Shown: piece by piece, positions 46,396 to 59,600 of the stretch
How the letters are laid out: every line of letters begins with the position of its first letter
Position numbering within the stretch: the first letter of the stretch is position 1
Assembly: GCA_001910725.1 (NCBI GenBank)
Contig: MJGA01000022.1
Location: 124,001-188,000, forward strand
DNA length: 64,000 nucleotides
Direction of reading: 5' to 3'
From: Phanerodontia chrysosporium
Lineage: Eukaryota; Basidiomycota; Agaricomycetes; Polyporales; Phanerochaetaceae
The notes under the pieces: generated by a model
The model's database searches: none
What the model was told of the DNA's origin: nothing
The model's input: only the letters and a program-made list of their open reading frames with translations
Position numbers and translations under genes: made by a program

Positions 46396-48772
46396 ATGCA
46401 TGCCAAGGCAGGTGCTACGCTTTCTCTGCTCTCAATCGTTGCGTCAGGTTTAGCCCGGCTTCTCAATCCTCGTGATGCCTCCTTCGACTGGTCCGCGGTG
46501 AGTTAATCTGTAGATCACACCTTCAAGGAGCTCATCGTTGCGCAGCTAAACTCTTCGACCAATCTCTCGTGGACCCCATGCTATGAGGCCTTCCAATGCG
46601 CTCGATTCACAGTATGTGTCTATATCAACTACTAGAACCTGTCGAGTTGATTACGTTGCACCGCTGGCAGGTTCCTCTGCAATATTCGAACCTGACTGCA
46701 GGGGAGGCGCAAATCGCAGTCATCATGTTGCCGTCGAACTTCTCGGCTGGAGATCCAGACTACCTAGGACCTATTCTCTTCAATCCAGGTGCATTCTGCG
46801 TGTCTTGCGTATGTCAACTGAACTTACTCGTCCTGTAGGCGGACCTGGAAGCTCTGGAATCGAACAAATCGTCACTTATGGCCCCTACTTCCGCGCGGTC
46901 ATTGGGCCGCAATATGATCTGGTCGGATTCGATCCTCGTGGTAAGCCCTTCTGCTTTGTGCGGCCTCTCAGATGGTGACATATGTTGCGATAGCTGTTGG
47001 GGAGACCACACCCGTGCTTTCTGTCTTCAAGGATGCGCAGGAGGCCCTAGCACTTTACGGGACGTTTCCTCTCAATGCAGAAGAGTCGGCCTCTTCGCTT
47101 GGCAGGATATACGCAATATCGCAGATTGTTAACAAGCTGGTCAACGATCGCGCGAAGTTAGTCGCAGAGTCAGTCAGCACGCCTGCTGTCGCAACGGACA
47201 TGCTCCAAATCGCCCGAGCGCTCGGACAGGACAAAGTGAACTACTGGGGCATATCGTACGCACTTTCGCGCCTTGGGCAGAGAGTTTCTAATCAGAATAA
47301 ATTCTAGTTATGGTTCGATACTCGGTTCTACGTAAGTCGCAGTCCACGTATACTCGAACATAGGCTCATGGCAATACACAGCTTTGCCGCCATGTTCCCG
47401 GACAATGTCGGGCGGTTCATCATCGACGGAGTGTTGGATGCTCACCAATGGTATTACGGTAGGTTGAGAGCCCGTGCGCGTTTTACATACACAACTGATC
47501 TCTGGCTAGCTCCTGGGGCTCAGGACAACAGCTCTCTTCTCGACACCGATGCGGCTTTGACGTCCATTTACGACGCCTGTGTCGCTGCTGGCCCCTCGCT
47601 CTGCGCCCTCTGGGAGAACAGCACAGAGCTCGTGCGTGCCCGTGTCGAGCGCAGCCTCGACGCGGTGCGCATTTCCCCTCTGCCGCTGTACAACGACACC
47701 GACCCGACGGGAATCTCATTCGGCGTCCTCGATTACGCGACTGTATTTGCGGCGCTCTTTCGGACCGTGTACTTCCCATATAGCGAGGGCACCGCTAGTG
47801 CTGAAGCGTTTGTGGCACTTGAGCACGGTGACGGGAATGCGATATATCAGGGGTCGACCGAGAACACTCTCGACATCGCCGGCAGCTCGTGTGCTGCCAG
47901 CGATACACCATTCGTCGTAGGGTTCATCGAAGCCACTTCCTCGGTCATCTGTGGGGACTCTCTCGTGGGCAGGAACACGTCGTTTGCGCAGTTCCAGAAA
48001 GACTATGAGGAGACCCGTGCTCTCTCTCCCTTCGCTGCTGCATGGGTCCCAGATTTCTTTGGGCCGTGCGCGTGAGTGAATCTACTGCACGCATCCTCTC
48101 CCAAGCTGAAATGCAAAATAACAGGGCATGGACTCTCCAAGCGAAGGATCGTTTTAATGGTGAGATTCGTTGGATCTTGTCGAGTACCATATTGATAGCA
48201 AGGCTACTAGGATCCTTCGAGACAAACACGAGCACGCCAATGCTATTCATCAGTAACACCTTTGGTGAGCGCTCCTATACCACAGCTGTTGGCTCCAATG
48301 CTGACGAAAATGTCTACTTCGTCAGATCCCGTGGCACCCATTCAAAGGTATGGCCTTGTTACATCGAGTTATTCCTGCCATTGACTGCTTTACAGCGGTC
48401 GCAGAATGTCCGCAGGCTTCACCAACTCGGTATTGCTGCAGCAGAACTCCACCGGAGTAAGTCGCACACCGTACCTTACCGCTCTCATTGCTCACTCTTC
48501 GTGTATAGCACACCTCACTCTCCGGCTTCTCGACATGTACTGCGCTCGCAATCCGTGCATACTTCCAAAATGGGACGCTACCTGCCCCAGACACGATCTG
48601 CCAGCCGGATACGCAGATATTTGTAGCACCGACCAACTCGAGCGGGTTTGGCGGAGTTACGATCTCGACGCGTGAGTCCGGTGACGTTGACATGCGTGAG
48701 GCGGCGCGTCTGGCGCGGGACGGGATCCCATTCCTGAAGAAGGCGTGGTATGGGAGGAGCATCTCGTTGTAA
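46396..48772 (+). CDS. AB5: secreted alpha/beta hydrolase, TAP-like
   Basis: Intact member and a good reference copy for the family. Exon 1 is 46396-46497; the 24-nt catalytic exon is 47308-47331; the stop is TAA at 48770. Signal peptide MHAKAGATLSLLSIVASGLA, then RD before FDWSA. GISYG elbow (Ser about residue 217), DPVAP and GHTSLSG supply the Ser-Asp-His triad. Long exon 8 carries the cap region (DNSSLLDTDAALTSIYDACVAAG onward). The tail MREAARLARDGIPFLKKAW is shared with AB6. Tandem partner of AB6. Confidence 0.93.
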
Positions 48773-49608
48773 GCGCGAGCGACGCTACTAGTACGCAGTT
48801 GGTGGGAAGCACAAAGTCGGAGGTCAAAGTAGAGAATGCACCTACAAACGGGTGGGCGGTGCGCTACATACCTGTACAGGTCACTAAATATATTACACTG
48901 CCCGCCGGGTCGAGCAGCCATTGCCGCCTACACTAACTGTGCTCTTCTAACTGCGGAATTGGGCCAAGCCCGATACTCACCACGTGGGCAATGAGCGTTT
49001 AGCCCCACATGTGGCTCTCGCGATGTCCTCCGCGACCCGGCAGACTGCCTCTAGTCCATCCTCTTCCATCCAGGTGTGCACCCCTTCCTCTTCTTTACAT
49101 GAGAAATGCGAGTAAAATTCGCGAGCAGATTGCTTCCACTGGTCTGGCATGGTGCCGGTTGTCGAGGGCGCGTCACCTTACTGCGAGGGCACAACCTTGT
49201 ACGGGGCGCTGCGCATCCGCACGCTCGCAGGACGTAGGTGTAGCGTACTCTGAACTCCCAGTCCGTGACTGATACTGTTGTCCCTGAACTGTGCCGACAG
49301 TCCGATACATGTGACTAGCCGGAGTCGCTCCGCCACCGCAGGCGTTGTATGTGATGTCGGGCAGATCGCAGCAACCCACAACATTCATTACATATAGTCC
49401 AAGCCCTTCATCCACCATCTCCGTCGTAGACCCGGCCCGATCTCCACGGAAGCAATAGAAGTACATAGCCGATATCAGGGCTGGTTGACTTGCGTTGGCA
49501 ACGAGTTATGCGCCAAGTGAAAAGGCAAGTCGCAAGCTGTGCTCTGGCAGAGTATTTGAAGGGTATCCTTGGGCGATTACATGGGACAGTCTCACCTAGC
49601 ACCTCGCG
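48773..49608. other. intergenic between AB5 and AB6
   Basis: About 840 bases; AB6 promoter, whose proximal part (about 49525-49608) resembles that of AB5. Confidence 0.5.
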
Positions 49609-51968
49609 ATGCATGTCAAGACTAGTGCTGTCTTGCCCTTCATCTTGCTAGCCACTTCGGGTCTTGGTCGCCATTTGACTCGCCGCGATGCTCCCTTCGA
49701 CTGGTCTGCGGTGCGTCCTACTAGACGTTACGCCTTATTGAGCTCATATTTTTCCTAGCTTAACTCTTCCACCCATATCTCGTGGACTCCGTGCTATGAC
49801 AGTTTTGAATGTGCTAGACTCACCGTAGGTCGCCTGCAGATATCCGATCAGAAACCAGTGAACGGCTCACGTCGACATGACCATAGGTTCCTCTACAATA
49901 CTCCAATGCGACCGCAGGAGAGGCGCAGATTGCACTAATTATGTCACCGTCCAACTTCTCGTCAGGAAACCCAGACTACCTGGGATCGATTCTCTTCAAC
50001 CCAGGTGAGATTTGTGTTATTGAGGCTATCAGCCGGTATTCATCGTTCCCTAGGTGGTCCTGGAGGCTCTGGAGTTGACTACATTCGGGAAAACGGCGAT
50101 TACTTCCGCACTATCATTGGACCACAATATGACCTCGTAGGGTTTGACCCACGCGGTAAGACCCGTCCTCTGCACAATTTTCCGAATGGTGACATATGGT
50201 GCTCTAGCTGTCGGGGAGACCACGCCTGTACTTTCCGTATTCAAGGATCCACAGGAGGCCCTGGAGCTCTACGCAACATTCCCTCTCAACGCAGAGGATT
50301 CTGTCTCGTCACTTGGGCGGCGTACGCGATCTCGCAGATCGTAGCCAACCTTGTTGATGACCGCGCAAAGCTGGTGGCAGAGTCTGTCAGCACCCCGGCT
50401 GTCGCGATGGACATGCTCCAAATCGCTCGCGCCCTTGGCAGGACAAAGTGAATTATTGGGGCATATCGTACGTACTAGTATGTTCTCAGATGGGTTCTGA
50501 CCGAATATCATTTCAGGTATGGCTCTATTCTCGGTGCCACGTAAGTCGCTACCCCTCCAAGCTCCGAAGGGAGACTCATGAGGACCATAGTTTTGCTGCC
50601 ATGTTCCCCGACAACGTCGGGCGGTTCATCATCGATGGAGTATCCGATGCCTACGAGTGGTATTACGGTATGCCAAACCAATGTGAACGTTCGAATCACA
50701 CGACTTACATTATTTCAGGCCCGGGCGTCCGAGACAACAGCTCCCTGCTCGACGCCGACGCGGCACTGACATCGATCTACGACGCCTGCGTCGCCGCCGG
50801 GCCTTCGCTCTGCGCGCTCTGGGAGAACAGCACTGAACTGGTGCGCACGCGTGTACAGCGGGATCTCGACGCGCTGCGCACGGCGCCGCTGCCGCTATAC
50901 AACGACACGGCCCCGACCGGGGTCACGTTCGGCGTCCTCGACTACGCCACCGTCTTCGAGGCCCTCTTCCAGACCGTCTACTTCCCGTACAACCAAGGAA
51001 CCACCGCGGCAGCGCTGCTGGTAGCCCTCGAACAGGGCGACGGGAGCGGGATTTACCAGGGCTCGACAGAGAGCGCTCTCAATGATATCGGCAGTACGTG
51101 CGTTGCAGGCGATGAACCTTTTGTCTTGGGTTATATCGAGGCTACCGCTCCGATTATCTGTGGGGACTCGCTCGCCGGCAGGAAGAGCTCGTTTGCGCAG
51201 TACCAGGAAGACTATCAGGCGACACGTGAGCTGTCGCCATTTGCTGCTGCGTGGTTCCCGGACTTCTTCGGGCCGTGCGCGTGAGTTGTAATACCTTCTC
51301 TGTTGCTCACAAGCTGACAACCTATCCAGCGTGTGGTCTATGCAAGGAAAGGATCGCTTCAACGGTGAGAATTGGTCAGTTACGCTGAGAACAGTACTAA
51401 GTACTTATTAGGATCCTTCGAGACAAATACGAGCACGCCTATTCTTTTCATAAGCAACTCTCTTGGTGAGCGCTCCTTTGTAATTGGTATAGCTCCAAAT
51501 ATTGACGGATTCTTACTCTGTCAGACCCAGTCACTCCGATACAGAGGTATGATCTTCCTATTCCAATGACTCAGGAGATTCACACGGTTGGCAGCGGTCG
51601 CAAAATGTCCGCAGGCTTCAAGGACTCTGTGCTCCTGCAGCAAAACTCTACAGGAGTACGTTACTTTTACACCTTTACGGGCCTGTCGCTGACCCATAGG
51701 CACGCAGCATACCTCACTTTCGGGTTTCTCGACGTGCACCGCGCTTGCAATTCGCGCATACTTCCAGAACGGCACGCTCCCCGCCCCTGACACGATTTGC
51801 CAGCCGGACACCCAGATATTTGTTGCACCGACCAACTCAAGCGGCTTCGGCGGCGTCACAATCTCAACGCGAGGGACCTATGGTTTTGACCCACGCGAGG
51901 CGGCGCGTCTGGCGCAGGAAGGGATCTCGTTCCTGAAGAAGATGTGGTTCCGAAGGGGCGTCCTCTAG
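49609..51968 (+). CDS. AB6: secreted alpha/beta hydrolase, TAP-like; two frame breaks in exon 5
   Basis: Tandem duplicate of AB5. Signal peptide MHVKTSAVLPFILLATSGLG, then RRD (Kex2-like). Exon 5 slips by -1 twice, near 50319 (GGGCGG[G]CGTAC in SLGRAYAISQ) and near 50438 (GGC[C]AGGAC in ALGQDKVNYW); both lie in runs where AB5 has the expected base. The 24-nt elbow exon is 50517-50540; Asp in DPVTP, His in GHTSLSG. The stop is TAG at 51966. With two bases restored the whole frame matches AB5. Confidence 0.88.
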
Positions 51969-52100
51969 TCAGTGAGGGACGTTCTGTGTCTTGGGAAAAG
52001 CAGGAGGCTCAGAAGAGAAGTTATGGAATGGGCCTACAGACATGTGGACTTGGCTTTGCGATCGAGACCGTGTTACATTATACGAACTTGGCCTCTCGTC

Positions 52101-52258
52101 GGACGCACAGATTTTTGAGCTCTCGGCCAACTCGAGCAGTTTTGGCGGCGTCCCAATTTCAATACGCGAACCGATGGGTTGGATCTGGATGATGCAGCAC
52201 GCCTGGCGCGGGACGGGTTTCCATTCCTGAAGAAGACATGGTTCCCGAGGGGCATCTG
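52101..52258 (+). pseudogene. fragment of an AB-hydrolase last exon
   Basis: A stretch aligning with the end of exon 13 of AB5/AB6: AQIFELSANSSSFGGVPISIREP, then, after a frame slip, DDAARLARDGFPFLKK and FPRGI-stop. No upstream exons of the family accompany it. It is a leftover of a further tandem copy, lying just left of the first hAT insertion. Confidence 0.8.
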
Positions 52259-52447
52259 AGAGTGTGAGTATTCGTAGAGGCAGGGCAACCGTCAGGCCGA
52301 GCCCACGTCTGTATACCTTACTGCATTGAAAATGTCTGCACGCAGTACACAGGCCTCGAAAATACCATATTGAAGGAGAATATCGAGGACTGCATGGGAG
52401 ACTCGATCTTGTCGGGTTCATTTTGGGCGGTTGCCAGCGCCACGTGG

Positions 52448-52455
52448 GCACAGAC
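52448..52455. repeat. target-site duplication, left of hAT copy 1 (GCACAGAC)
   Basis: Eight bases, identical to 56249-56256. Confidence 0.95.
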
Positions 52456-55400
52456 TAGTGTTGCCACGGCGCGGCTCCATAGCCGCTCAGCCAGAGAGCC
52501 GAGCCACGTGGCCGCCGAGCCAAGCCGCTGATTGGCTCATGGCCTATTTGCGGCTGGGCTCAGCACAGCGCGGCTCGGCTATGGCTCGCCGCCGGTACCG
52601 CCATCCTAATTAGGCAACCACCACGTTAACTGGCGACCACCATGGCGAAAGGACAGAACAACACCACAGCAGGCAAACGCGGTGCCCCTGGCACACCTCT
52701 GAAGACTCCAAAGAGGCGTAGGGTCACTCCAAAGCATGTAACATATGAGACTGGGGCTATGAAGACTCAGTGGAAGCTAGACGGTGCGCTTTTTAACATT
52801 TCTTCTGATGCTGTACTGATTACCTTGTCCTGTCAGATCCTGCTGCAGGAGAGGCAGCTCAGGGCTCACCTAAGAAGAGGAGAGGCCCAAGGAAGAAGGC
52901 TAGTGTAGAGGATCTGGCAGGGGAGGAGTCAATTGTGCGTTTTTCAACGCCGAAGCGAGGTCGCATGGTATATCAGCGTGCACCTGAGCCCTTGCCTGAG
53001 CCTGCACCTCAGATATCTGAAGAGGCTTCAAGGTATGTAACCTATCAATGGTAGAAATAAATTTGCTTATTAGATGATAGAGAGAACATAGAGCAGATAC
53101 TGCCTGATGTTGAAGAAGAAGAGCACGAAATCTTCGACATGGATGTTTCAGCTAGTGATGACACAGACGATGGTTTGGCCCCTCAGGCACGAACATCAAA
53201 TCACCCTGCTGCTATCACCACCTCCCCTACTCCATCTCGGCAGCCAAAGGGTTTGCCCACTCTTCCGATTGCAGGCCAGCGCCAGAAGTCCCATGGCCCT
53301 GCGGGGAACAAGCGGGGGAACAAAGCTGAAGATATTTGGCCATTTTTGGAGCAGGAAAAGCTTACAGGGCGGAAGCTGTGCAAATTCTGCTTGTGCGCAT
53401 TTTATTTGAAATATCTATTGATTTATTTATGAGAAAATAATTGCAGAGCAATACGTGCACAAAATTCTGGACATGCTGTCGCAGCGTGGACGACAGCTGG
53501 CACAGACAACCCTAGGAGGCACTTTCTTGCCAATCACATTGATTATTGGGTGCCTGCTTGTGACAAAGCAGGGATTCAAATCAAGGCAAAGAGTGCCGTT
53601 ACACGTGTTGCAGAGTGGCGTCAAAAGCAGCGTGGTGAAGGTACCAGCCAGGCAGCTAATGAAGAACGCCCACCGTTCAGCAATGAGCTATTTGTTGATA
53701 TGATTGTAGAGTGGATCATAGCTGAAGATCAGGTGCGCACTATTTCTATAATTATTATTATTATTACTATTGCTAATTTTTAATACATGTTAAAGCCATT
53801 AAGCGTTGTTGAAAGCCCCCGATTACGCAAGATCTTCATGCTGCTGCGTGTTGAACTACGTGAACGGGACATTCCAGGCCGTACAACTATCCGTAACCGG
53901 GTCTCCGAAGTTTTCAGCCAATATCTCAAAGACCTCACTGCAGAAATGCAGGTATGTGGAAATAAAATTCTTTTATAATGTAGTACTAAAACTTGCTTTA
54001 TAGTGCGCTGTTGGCAAGGTTTCGTTCACTATGGATTTGTGGACAGACCCCTTTGTAACACCATATATGGCTGTTACCGCACATTGGTTGCAGATGGTTA
54101 TGGATGATCCACAAAATCCACAGCTCAAACTTCGTGTTGACCTGATTGGCTTTCACCATGTGCCGACTAGGCATACAGGTGAACATCTTGCAGCGGCCTT
54201 TCTGTACATCCTTGATCGGGTGCAAATTGCATACAAGGTGCAGTATTTGTTTTTACTTTAATTATGTAAAAATCCACTAATATGTATATATATTGTGATA
54301 GATTGGCTGGATCACTATGGACAATGCCAGCAACAATGACACTTTCATGGCAGCCTTGGAGAAGTCTTTGGTAGCTCGCAAAATACCATTTGACAAGACT
54401 CAGCGACGAATCCGGTGCGCATATTTTATTATAAAAATGTCAGTAAATTCTAATAAATATACCAGGTGTTTCCCGCATATTGTCAACTTGGCTTGTCAAA
54501 CGGTGCTTGGTGCAATGACCAAGCTGGAGTATTTGAAGGAGTCAGCACCGGCATTTGAGCCTGACAGTGGTATAACACCAGATAACTTTCTGGATGCTAT
54601 CAAACGGAACCCAATCGCAACTCTTCGCTCTCTTATCCGGGGTGTAGGTCTTCCTCTTTCCTCTTCATATTTTCTTGGCATTTACTGACAATTTTATACT
54701 TTATTAGATTCGAGCCTCTGCACTTCGTCGTCAACACTTTACAAATATTCTTCATTCTATGCAGCAGAAGATCCTTCAGCTACTGAGAGATGTTGAGACT
54801 CGCTGGTCCTCAACATACTTCATGGTTGAGCGAGCTCTTGTACTCCGCGAGGTATGTTTTTTATTCGCATTTTTGATGATTTCTTATATCTGTTTTCAGG
54901 CCATTGAGAAATTTCTTGATGGAGATGAGTTTGCAGACCTTCGCAAGTTCTCTCTGGAGGCTGCAGAATGGCATGCCTTAGAGATATTCTGTGCTATACT
55001 CAAAGTATGTATTAATTTTCCGATGTTTCCATAATTAGATAGCTGGTTAATATTTGATTAACAGGTACCAAATCTCTTTCAAGAAGTTCTCTCCTCTGAG
55101 TCAACACCTACCCTCGCGAATGTGCTTCCTGCATTCGAGGGAATGAAGAACCTCTGGGTTGACCAGCAGACAGAATATCCACAGGCTGCATCTATTATTC
55201 AGCAGGGATTGGACAAGCTTGATGAATATCGTGAGCGTAACTGCAGCATTGACGTTTATACCTTGGCTACAAGTACGTATTCTAAACTTGAATGCACCGC
55301 ATATATTGACAATATATAGTCATCAATCCTCAGATCAAGTTTGAATGGCATAAAACATGCACAACTTTGACAGAGCAAAGGGAGGCAAAAGAGTTATTTA

Positions 55401-56248
55401 TCAGAGAGGTATATCTCATGCAATTCTGCAAAATGGCCTAGTCCATTAATAAATGCCATTTGTACAGATGAAGAAGTACAGAGAACATATGGCCCCAGAA
55501 GATGTCAATCAGGCCACCAACACACAACAGACAAGCGCGCAGCAGGCTCGAAATATTTTGTTCAAACACAAGCCAAAAGCCTCAGCAACGCCCACAGTTG
55601 AGCAAGAGTGGCTGAAATATATTAGTGAGCCAACAGAACAAGAGCCTGTATCTCTGTTGTATTGGCAGGTAAGTTACTTAGCTAGTGTGTCAATTTTTAC
55701 CGATTTTACTAATAATTTTAATGATATTTTTGCGGTATTTAGGCAGCAAAAAGCAAATTTCCAACTATCTATGCCATGGCCATGGATATTCTACCCATAC
55801 AGGCCTCCTCTGTGCCCTGTGAACGTGTTTTCTCATCTGGAAAGCTAACTGTATCAGATCGGCGCAACAGAATCAGCGGAGCTTTGATGGAGGCACTGCA
55901 AATGCTCAAATTCAGCATCAAACATGGATATTCCCTCAATTTCACAGAAGGGCAGAGTCCTAAAAATGTTGAGGAAGAGCTTGAGGACCTTGCTCAAGAG
56001 ACCTGTGAAGATTTGACCTCATTTGTCGCATCACTGCAGTAGTTTTTGGAATTTATTCTCAATTTTGCGAAGTCCGTGTGAACTACCTTCTAAATATGGA
56101 CGGACTGCTGGCTCAAGCCGCTCGCCAGCCAGAGCCAGCCAGAGCCAATCAATGAGCCGTGGCTTCGGCTTGATCCGGCTCACCCATAAATGGCAGAGCC
56201 ATCAAACGCCGAGCTGCAGCCGAGCCGAGCCAAGCCGTGGCAACACTA
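52456..56248 (+). mobile_element. hAT DNA transposon, copy 1 (3793 bp)
   Basis: Ends are TAGTGTTGCCACGGC at the left and its inverse at the right, an inverted terminal repeat of about 15 bp, bounded by a perfect 8-bp duplication GCACAGAC. Both features are diagnostic of hAT elements. Subterminal regions are full of short GGCTCGGCT-like repeats, probable transposase-binding sites. It carries one multi-exon transposase gene. The sequence is almost identical to copy 2 and has exactly the same length, so both moved recently. Confidence 0.96.
52642..56042 (+). CDS. hAT transposase (copy 1), BED finger plus RNase-H-like core
   Basis: Cut-and-paste transposase in many short exons with AT-rich introns. 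Start MAKGQNNTTAGK at 52642; a basic N-terminal region (KTPKRRRVTPK) looks like a nuclear signal. A BED zinc finger is split by an intron: CKFC near 53385 and HFLANH near 53525. The first catalytic Asp is in TMDLWTDPF (54031) and the second in MDNASNND (54317). The C-terminal hATC dimerisation region SSVPCERVFSSGK is near 55810. The stop is TAG at 56040. No disabling change was found by eye. Exact exon ends were not all resolved. Confidence 0.9.
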
Positions 56249-56256
56249 GCACAGAC
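56249..56256. repeat. target-site duplication, right of hAT copy 1 (GCACAGAC)
   Basis: Perfect match to 52448-52455. Confidence 0.95.
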
Positions 56257-56646
56257 TAACACGGCGTCAATGCAAATGACCCTGCAGCCTGCGCTCATGT
56301 CAAGCTTAGTCTTGAACGTCGTCTGCTTGCCTGGTATGTTCTCACAGTGTTCCGTGCCCATGTCTGGTTTATGTTGAAACTACTCTGCGTAGTATACTTC
56401 TTCGGCTGTCCCTTTTATTCTGCTATATCTGAAGGCATGAACCATGGCGACTTCCAAAAGCTTTCACGGCATCTATCTGTGTACTGCCAGGACCAGCTGT
56501 CCAGCGACATACGTTTGCCCGACGCAGAACCCAAACCGACGTCTCCCGCTGATGGAGAAGGGACGCGCACCGTCCACCGCAGACACCGCCCATCACGGTC
56601 AGGGTCTGGATGTGCTCCGCGAAGCCCAGCACTGCTTGTTTCGCGA
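56257..56646. other. host DNA between the two hAT copies
   Basis: About 390 bases of single-copy sequence with no recognised gene; it was contiguous with 52447 on the left and 60456 on the right before the insertions. Confidence 0.6.
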
Positions 56647-56654
56647 TCATGAAC
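56647..56654. repeat. target-site duplication, left of hAT copy 2 (TCATGAAC)
   Basis: Eight bases, identical to 60448-60455 and different from the copy 1 duplication. Confidence 0.95.
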
Positions 56655-59600
56655 TAGTGTTGCCACGGCTTGGCTCGGCTCGGCTGCAGCTCGGCGTTTG
56701 ATGGCTCTGCCATTTATGGGTGAGCCGGATCAAGCCGAAGCCACGGCTCATTGATTGGCTCTGGCTGGCTCTGGCTGGCGAGCGGCTTGAGCCAGCAGTC
56801 CGTCCATATTTAGAAGGTAGTTCACACGGACTTCGCAAAATTGAGAATAAATTCCAAAAACTACTGCAGTGATGCGACAAATGAGGTCAAATCTTCACAG
56901 GTCTCTTGAGCAAGGTCCTCAAGCTCTTCCTCAACATTTTTAGGACTCTGCCCTTCTGTGAAATTGAGGGAATATCCATGTTTGATGCTGAATTTGAGCA
57001 TTTGCAGTGCCTCCATCAAAGCTCCGCTGATTCTGTTGCGCCGATCTGATACAGTTAGCTTTCCAGATGAGAAAACACGTTCACAGGGCACAGAGGAGGC
57101 CTGTATGGGTAGAATATCCATGGCCATGGCATAGATAGTTGGAAATTTGCTTTTTGCTGCCTAAATACCGCAAAAATATCATTAAAATTATTAGTAAAAT
57201 CGGTAAAAATTGACACACTAGCTAAGTAACTTACCTGCCAATACAACAGAGATACAGGCTCTTGTTCTGTTGGCTCACTAATATATTTCAGCCACTCTTG
57301 CTCAACTGTGGGCGTTGCTGAGGCTTTTGGCTTGTGTTTGAACAAAATATTTCGAGCCTGCTGCGCGCTTGTCTGTTGTGTGTTGGTGGCCTGATTGACA
57401 TCTTCTGGGGCCATATGTTCTCTGTACTTCTTCATCTGTACAAATGGCATTTATTAATGGACTAGGCCATTTTGCAGAATTGCATGAGATATACCTCTCT
57501 GATAAATAACTCTTTTGCCTCCCTTTGCTCTGTCAAAGTTGTGCATGTTTTATGCCATTCAAACTTGATCTGAGGATTGATGACTATATATTGTCAATAT
57601 ATGCGGTGCATTCAAGTTTAGAATACGTACTTGTAGCCAAGGTATAAACGTCAATGCTGCAGTTACGCTCACGATATTCATCAAGCTTGTCCAATCCCTG
57701 CTGAATAATAGATGCAGCCTGTGGATATTCTGTCTGCTGGTCAACCCAGAGGTTCTTCATTCCCTCGAATGCAGGAAGCACATTCGCGAGGGTAGGTGTT
57801 GACTCAGAGGAGAGAACTTCTTGAAAGAGATTTGGTACCTGTTAATCAAATATTAACCAGCTATCTAATTATGGAAACATCGGAAAATTAATACATACTT
57901 TGAGTATAGCACAGAATATCTCTAAGGCATGCCATTCTGCAGCCTCCAGAGAGAACTTGCGAAGGTCTGCAAACTCATCTCCATCAAGAAATTTCTCAAT
58001 GGCCTGAAAACAGATATAAGAAATCATCAAAAATGCGAATAAAAAACATACCTCGCGGAGTACAAGAGCTCGCTCAACCATGAAGTATGTTGAGGACCAG
58101 CGAGTCTCAACATCTCTCAGTAGCTGAAGGATCTTCTGCTGCATAGAATGAAGAATATTTGTAAAGTGTTGACGACGAAGTGCAGAGGCTCGAATCTAAT
58201 AAAGTATAAAATTGTCAGTAAATGCCAAGAAAATATGAAGAGGAAAGAGGAAGACCTACACCCCGGATAAGAGAGCGAAGAGTTGCGATTGGGTTCCGTT
58301 TGATAGCATCCAGAAAGTTATCTGGTGTTATACCACTGTCAGGCTCAAATGCCGGTGCTGACTCCTTCAAATACTCCAGCTTGGTCATTGCACCAAGCAC
58401 CGTTTGACAAGCCAAGTTGACAATATGCGGGAAACACCTGGTATATTTATTAGAATTTACTGACATTTTTATAATAAAATATGCGCACCGGATTCGTCGC
58501 TGAGTCTTGTCAAATGGTATTTTGCGAGCTACCAAAGACTTCTCCAAGGCTGCCATGAAAGTGTCATTGTTGCTGGCATTGTCCATAGTGATCCAGCCAA
58601 TCTATCACAATATATATACATATTAGTGGATTTTTACATAATTAAAGTAAAAACAAATACTGCACCTTGTATGCAATTTGCACCCGATCAAGGATGTACA
58701 GAAAGGCCGCTGCAAGATGTTCACCTGTATGCCTAGTCGGCACATGGTGAAAGCCAATCAGGTCAACACGAAGTTTGAGCTGTGGATTTTGTGGATCATC
58801 CATAACCATCTGCAACCAATGTGCGGTAACAGCCATATATGGTGTTACAAAGGGGTCTGTCCACAAATCCATAGTGAACGAAACCTTGCCAACAGCGCAC
58901 TATAAAGCAAGTTTTAGTACTACATTATAAAAGAATTTTATTTCCACATACCTGCATTTCTGCAGTGAGGTCTTTGAGATATTGGCTGAAAACTTCGGAG
59001 ACCCGGTTACGGATAGTTGTACGGCCTGGAATGTCCCGTTCACGTAGTTCAATACGCAGCAGCATGAAGATCTTGCGTAATCGGGGGCTTTCAACAACGC
59101 TTAATGGCTTTAACATGTATTAAAAATTAGCAATAGTAATAATAATAATAATTATAGAAATAGTGCGCACCTGATCTTCAGCTATGATCCACTCTACAAT
59201 CATATCAACAAATAGCTCATTGCTGAACGGTGGGCGTTCTTCATTAGCTGCCTGGCTGGTACCTTCACCACGCTGCTTTTGACGCCACTCTGCAACACGT
59301 GTAACGGCACTCTTTGCCTTGATTTGAATCCCTGCTTTGTCACAAGCAGGCACCCAATAATCAATGTGATTGGCAAGAAAGTGCCTCCTAGGGTTGTCTG
59401 TGCCAGCTGTCGTCCACGCTGCGACAGCATGTCCAGAATTTTGTGCACGTATTGCTCTGCAATTATTTTCTCATAAATAAATCAATAGATATTTCAAATA
59501 AAATGCGCACAAGCAGAATTTGCACAGCTTCCGCCCTGTAAGCTTTTCCTGCTCCAAAAATGGCCAAATATCTTCAGCTTTGTTCCCCCGCTTGTTCCCC

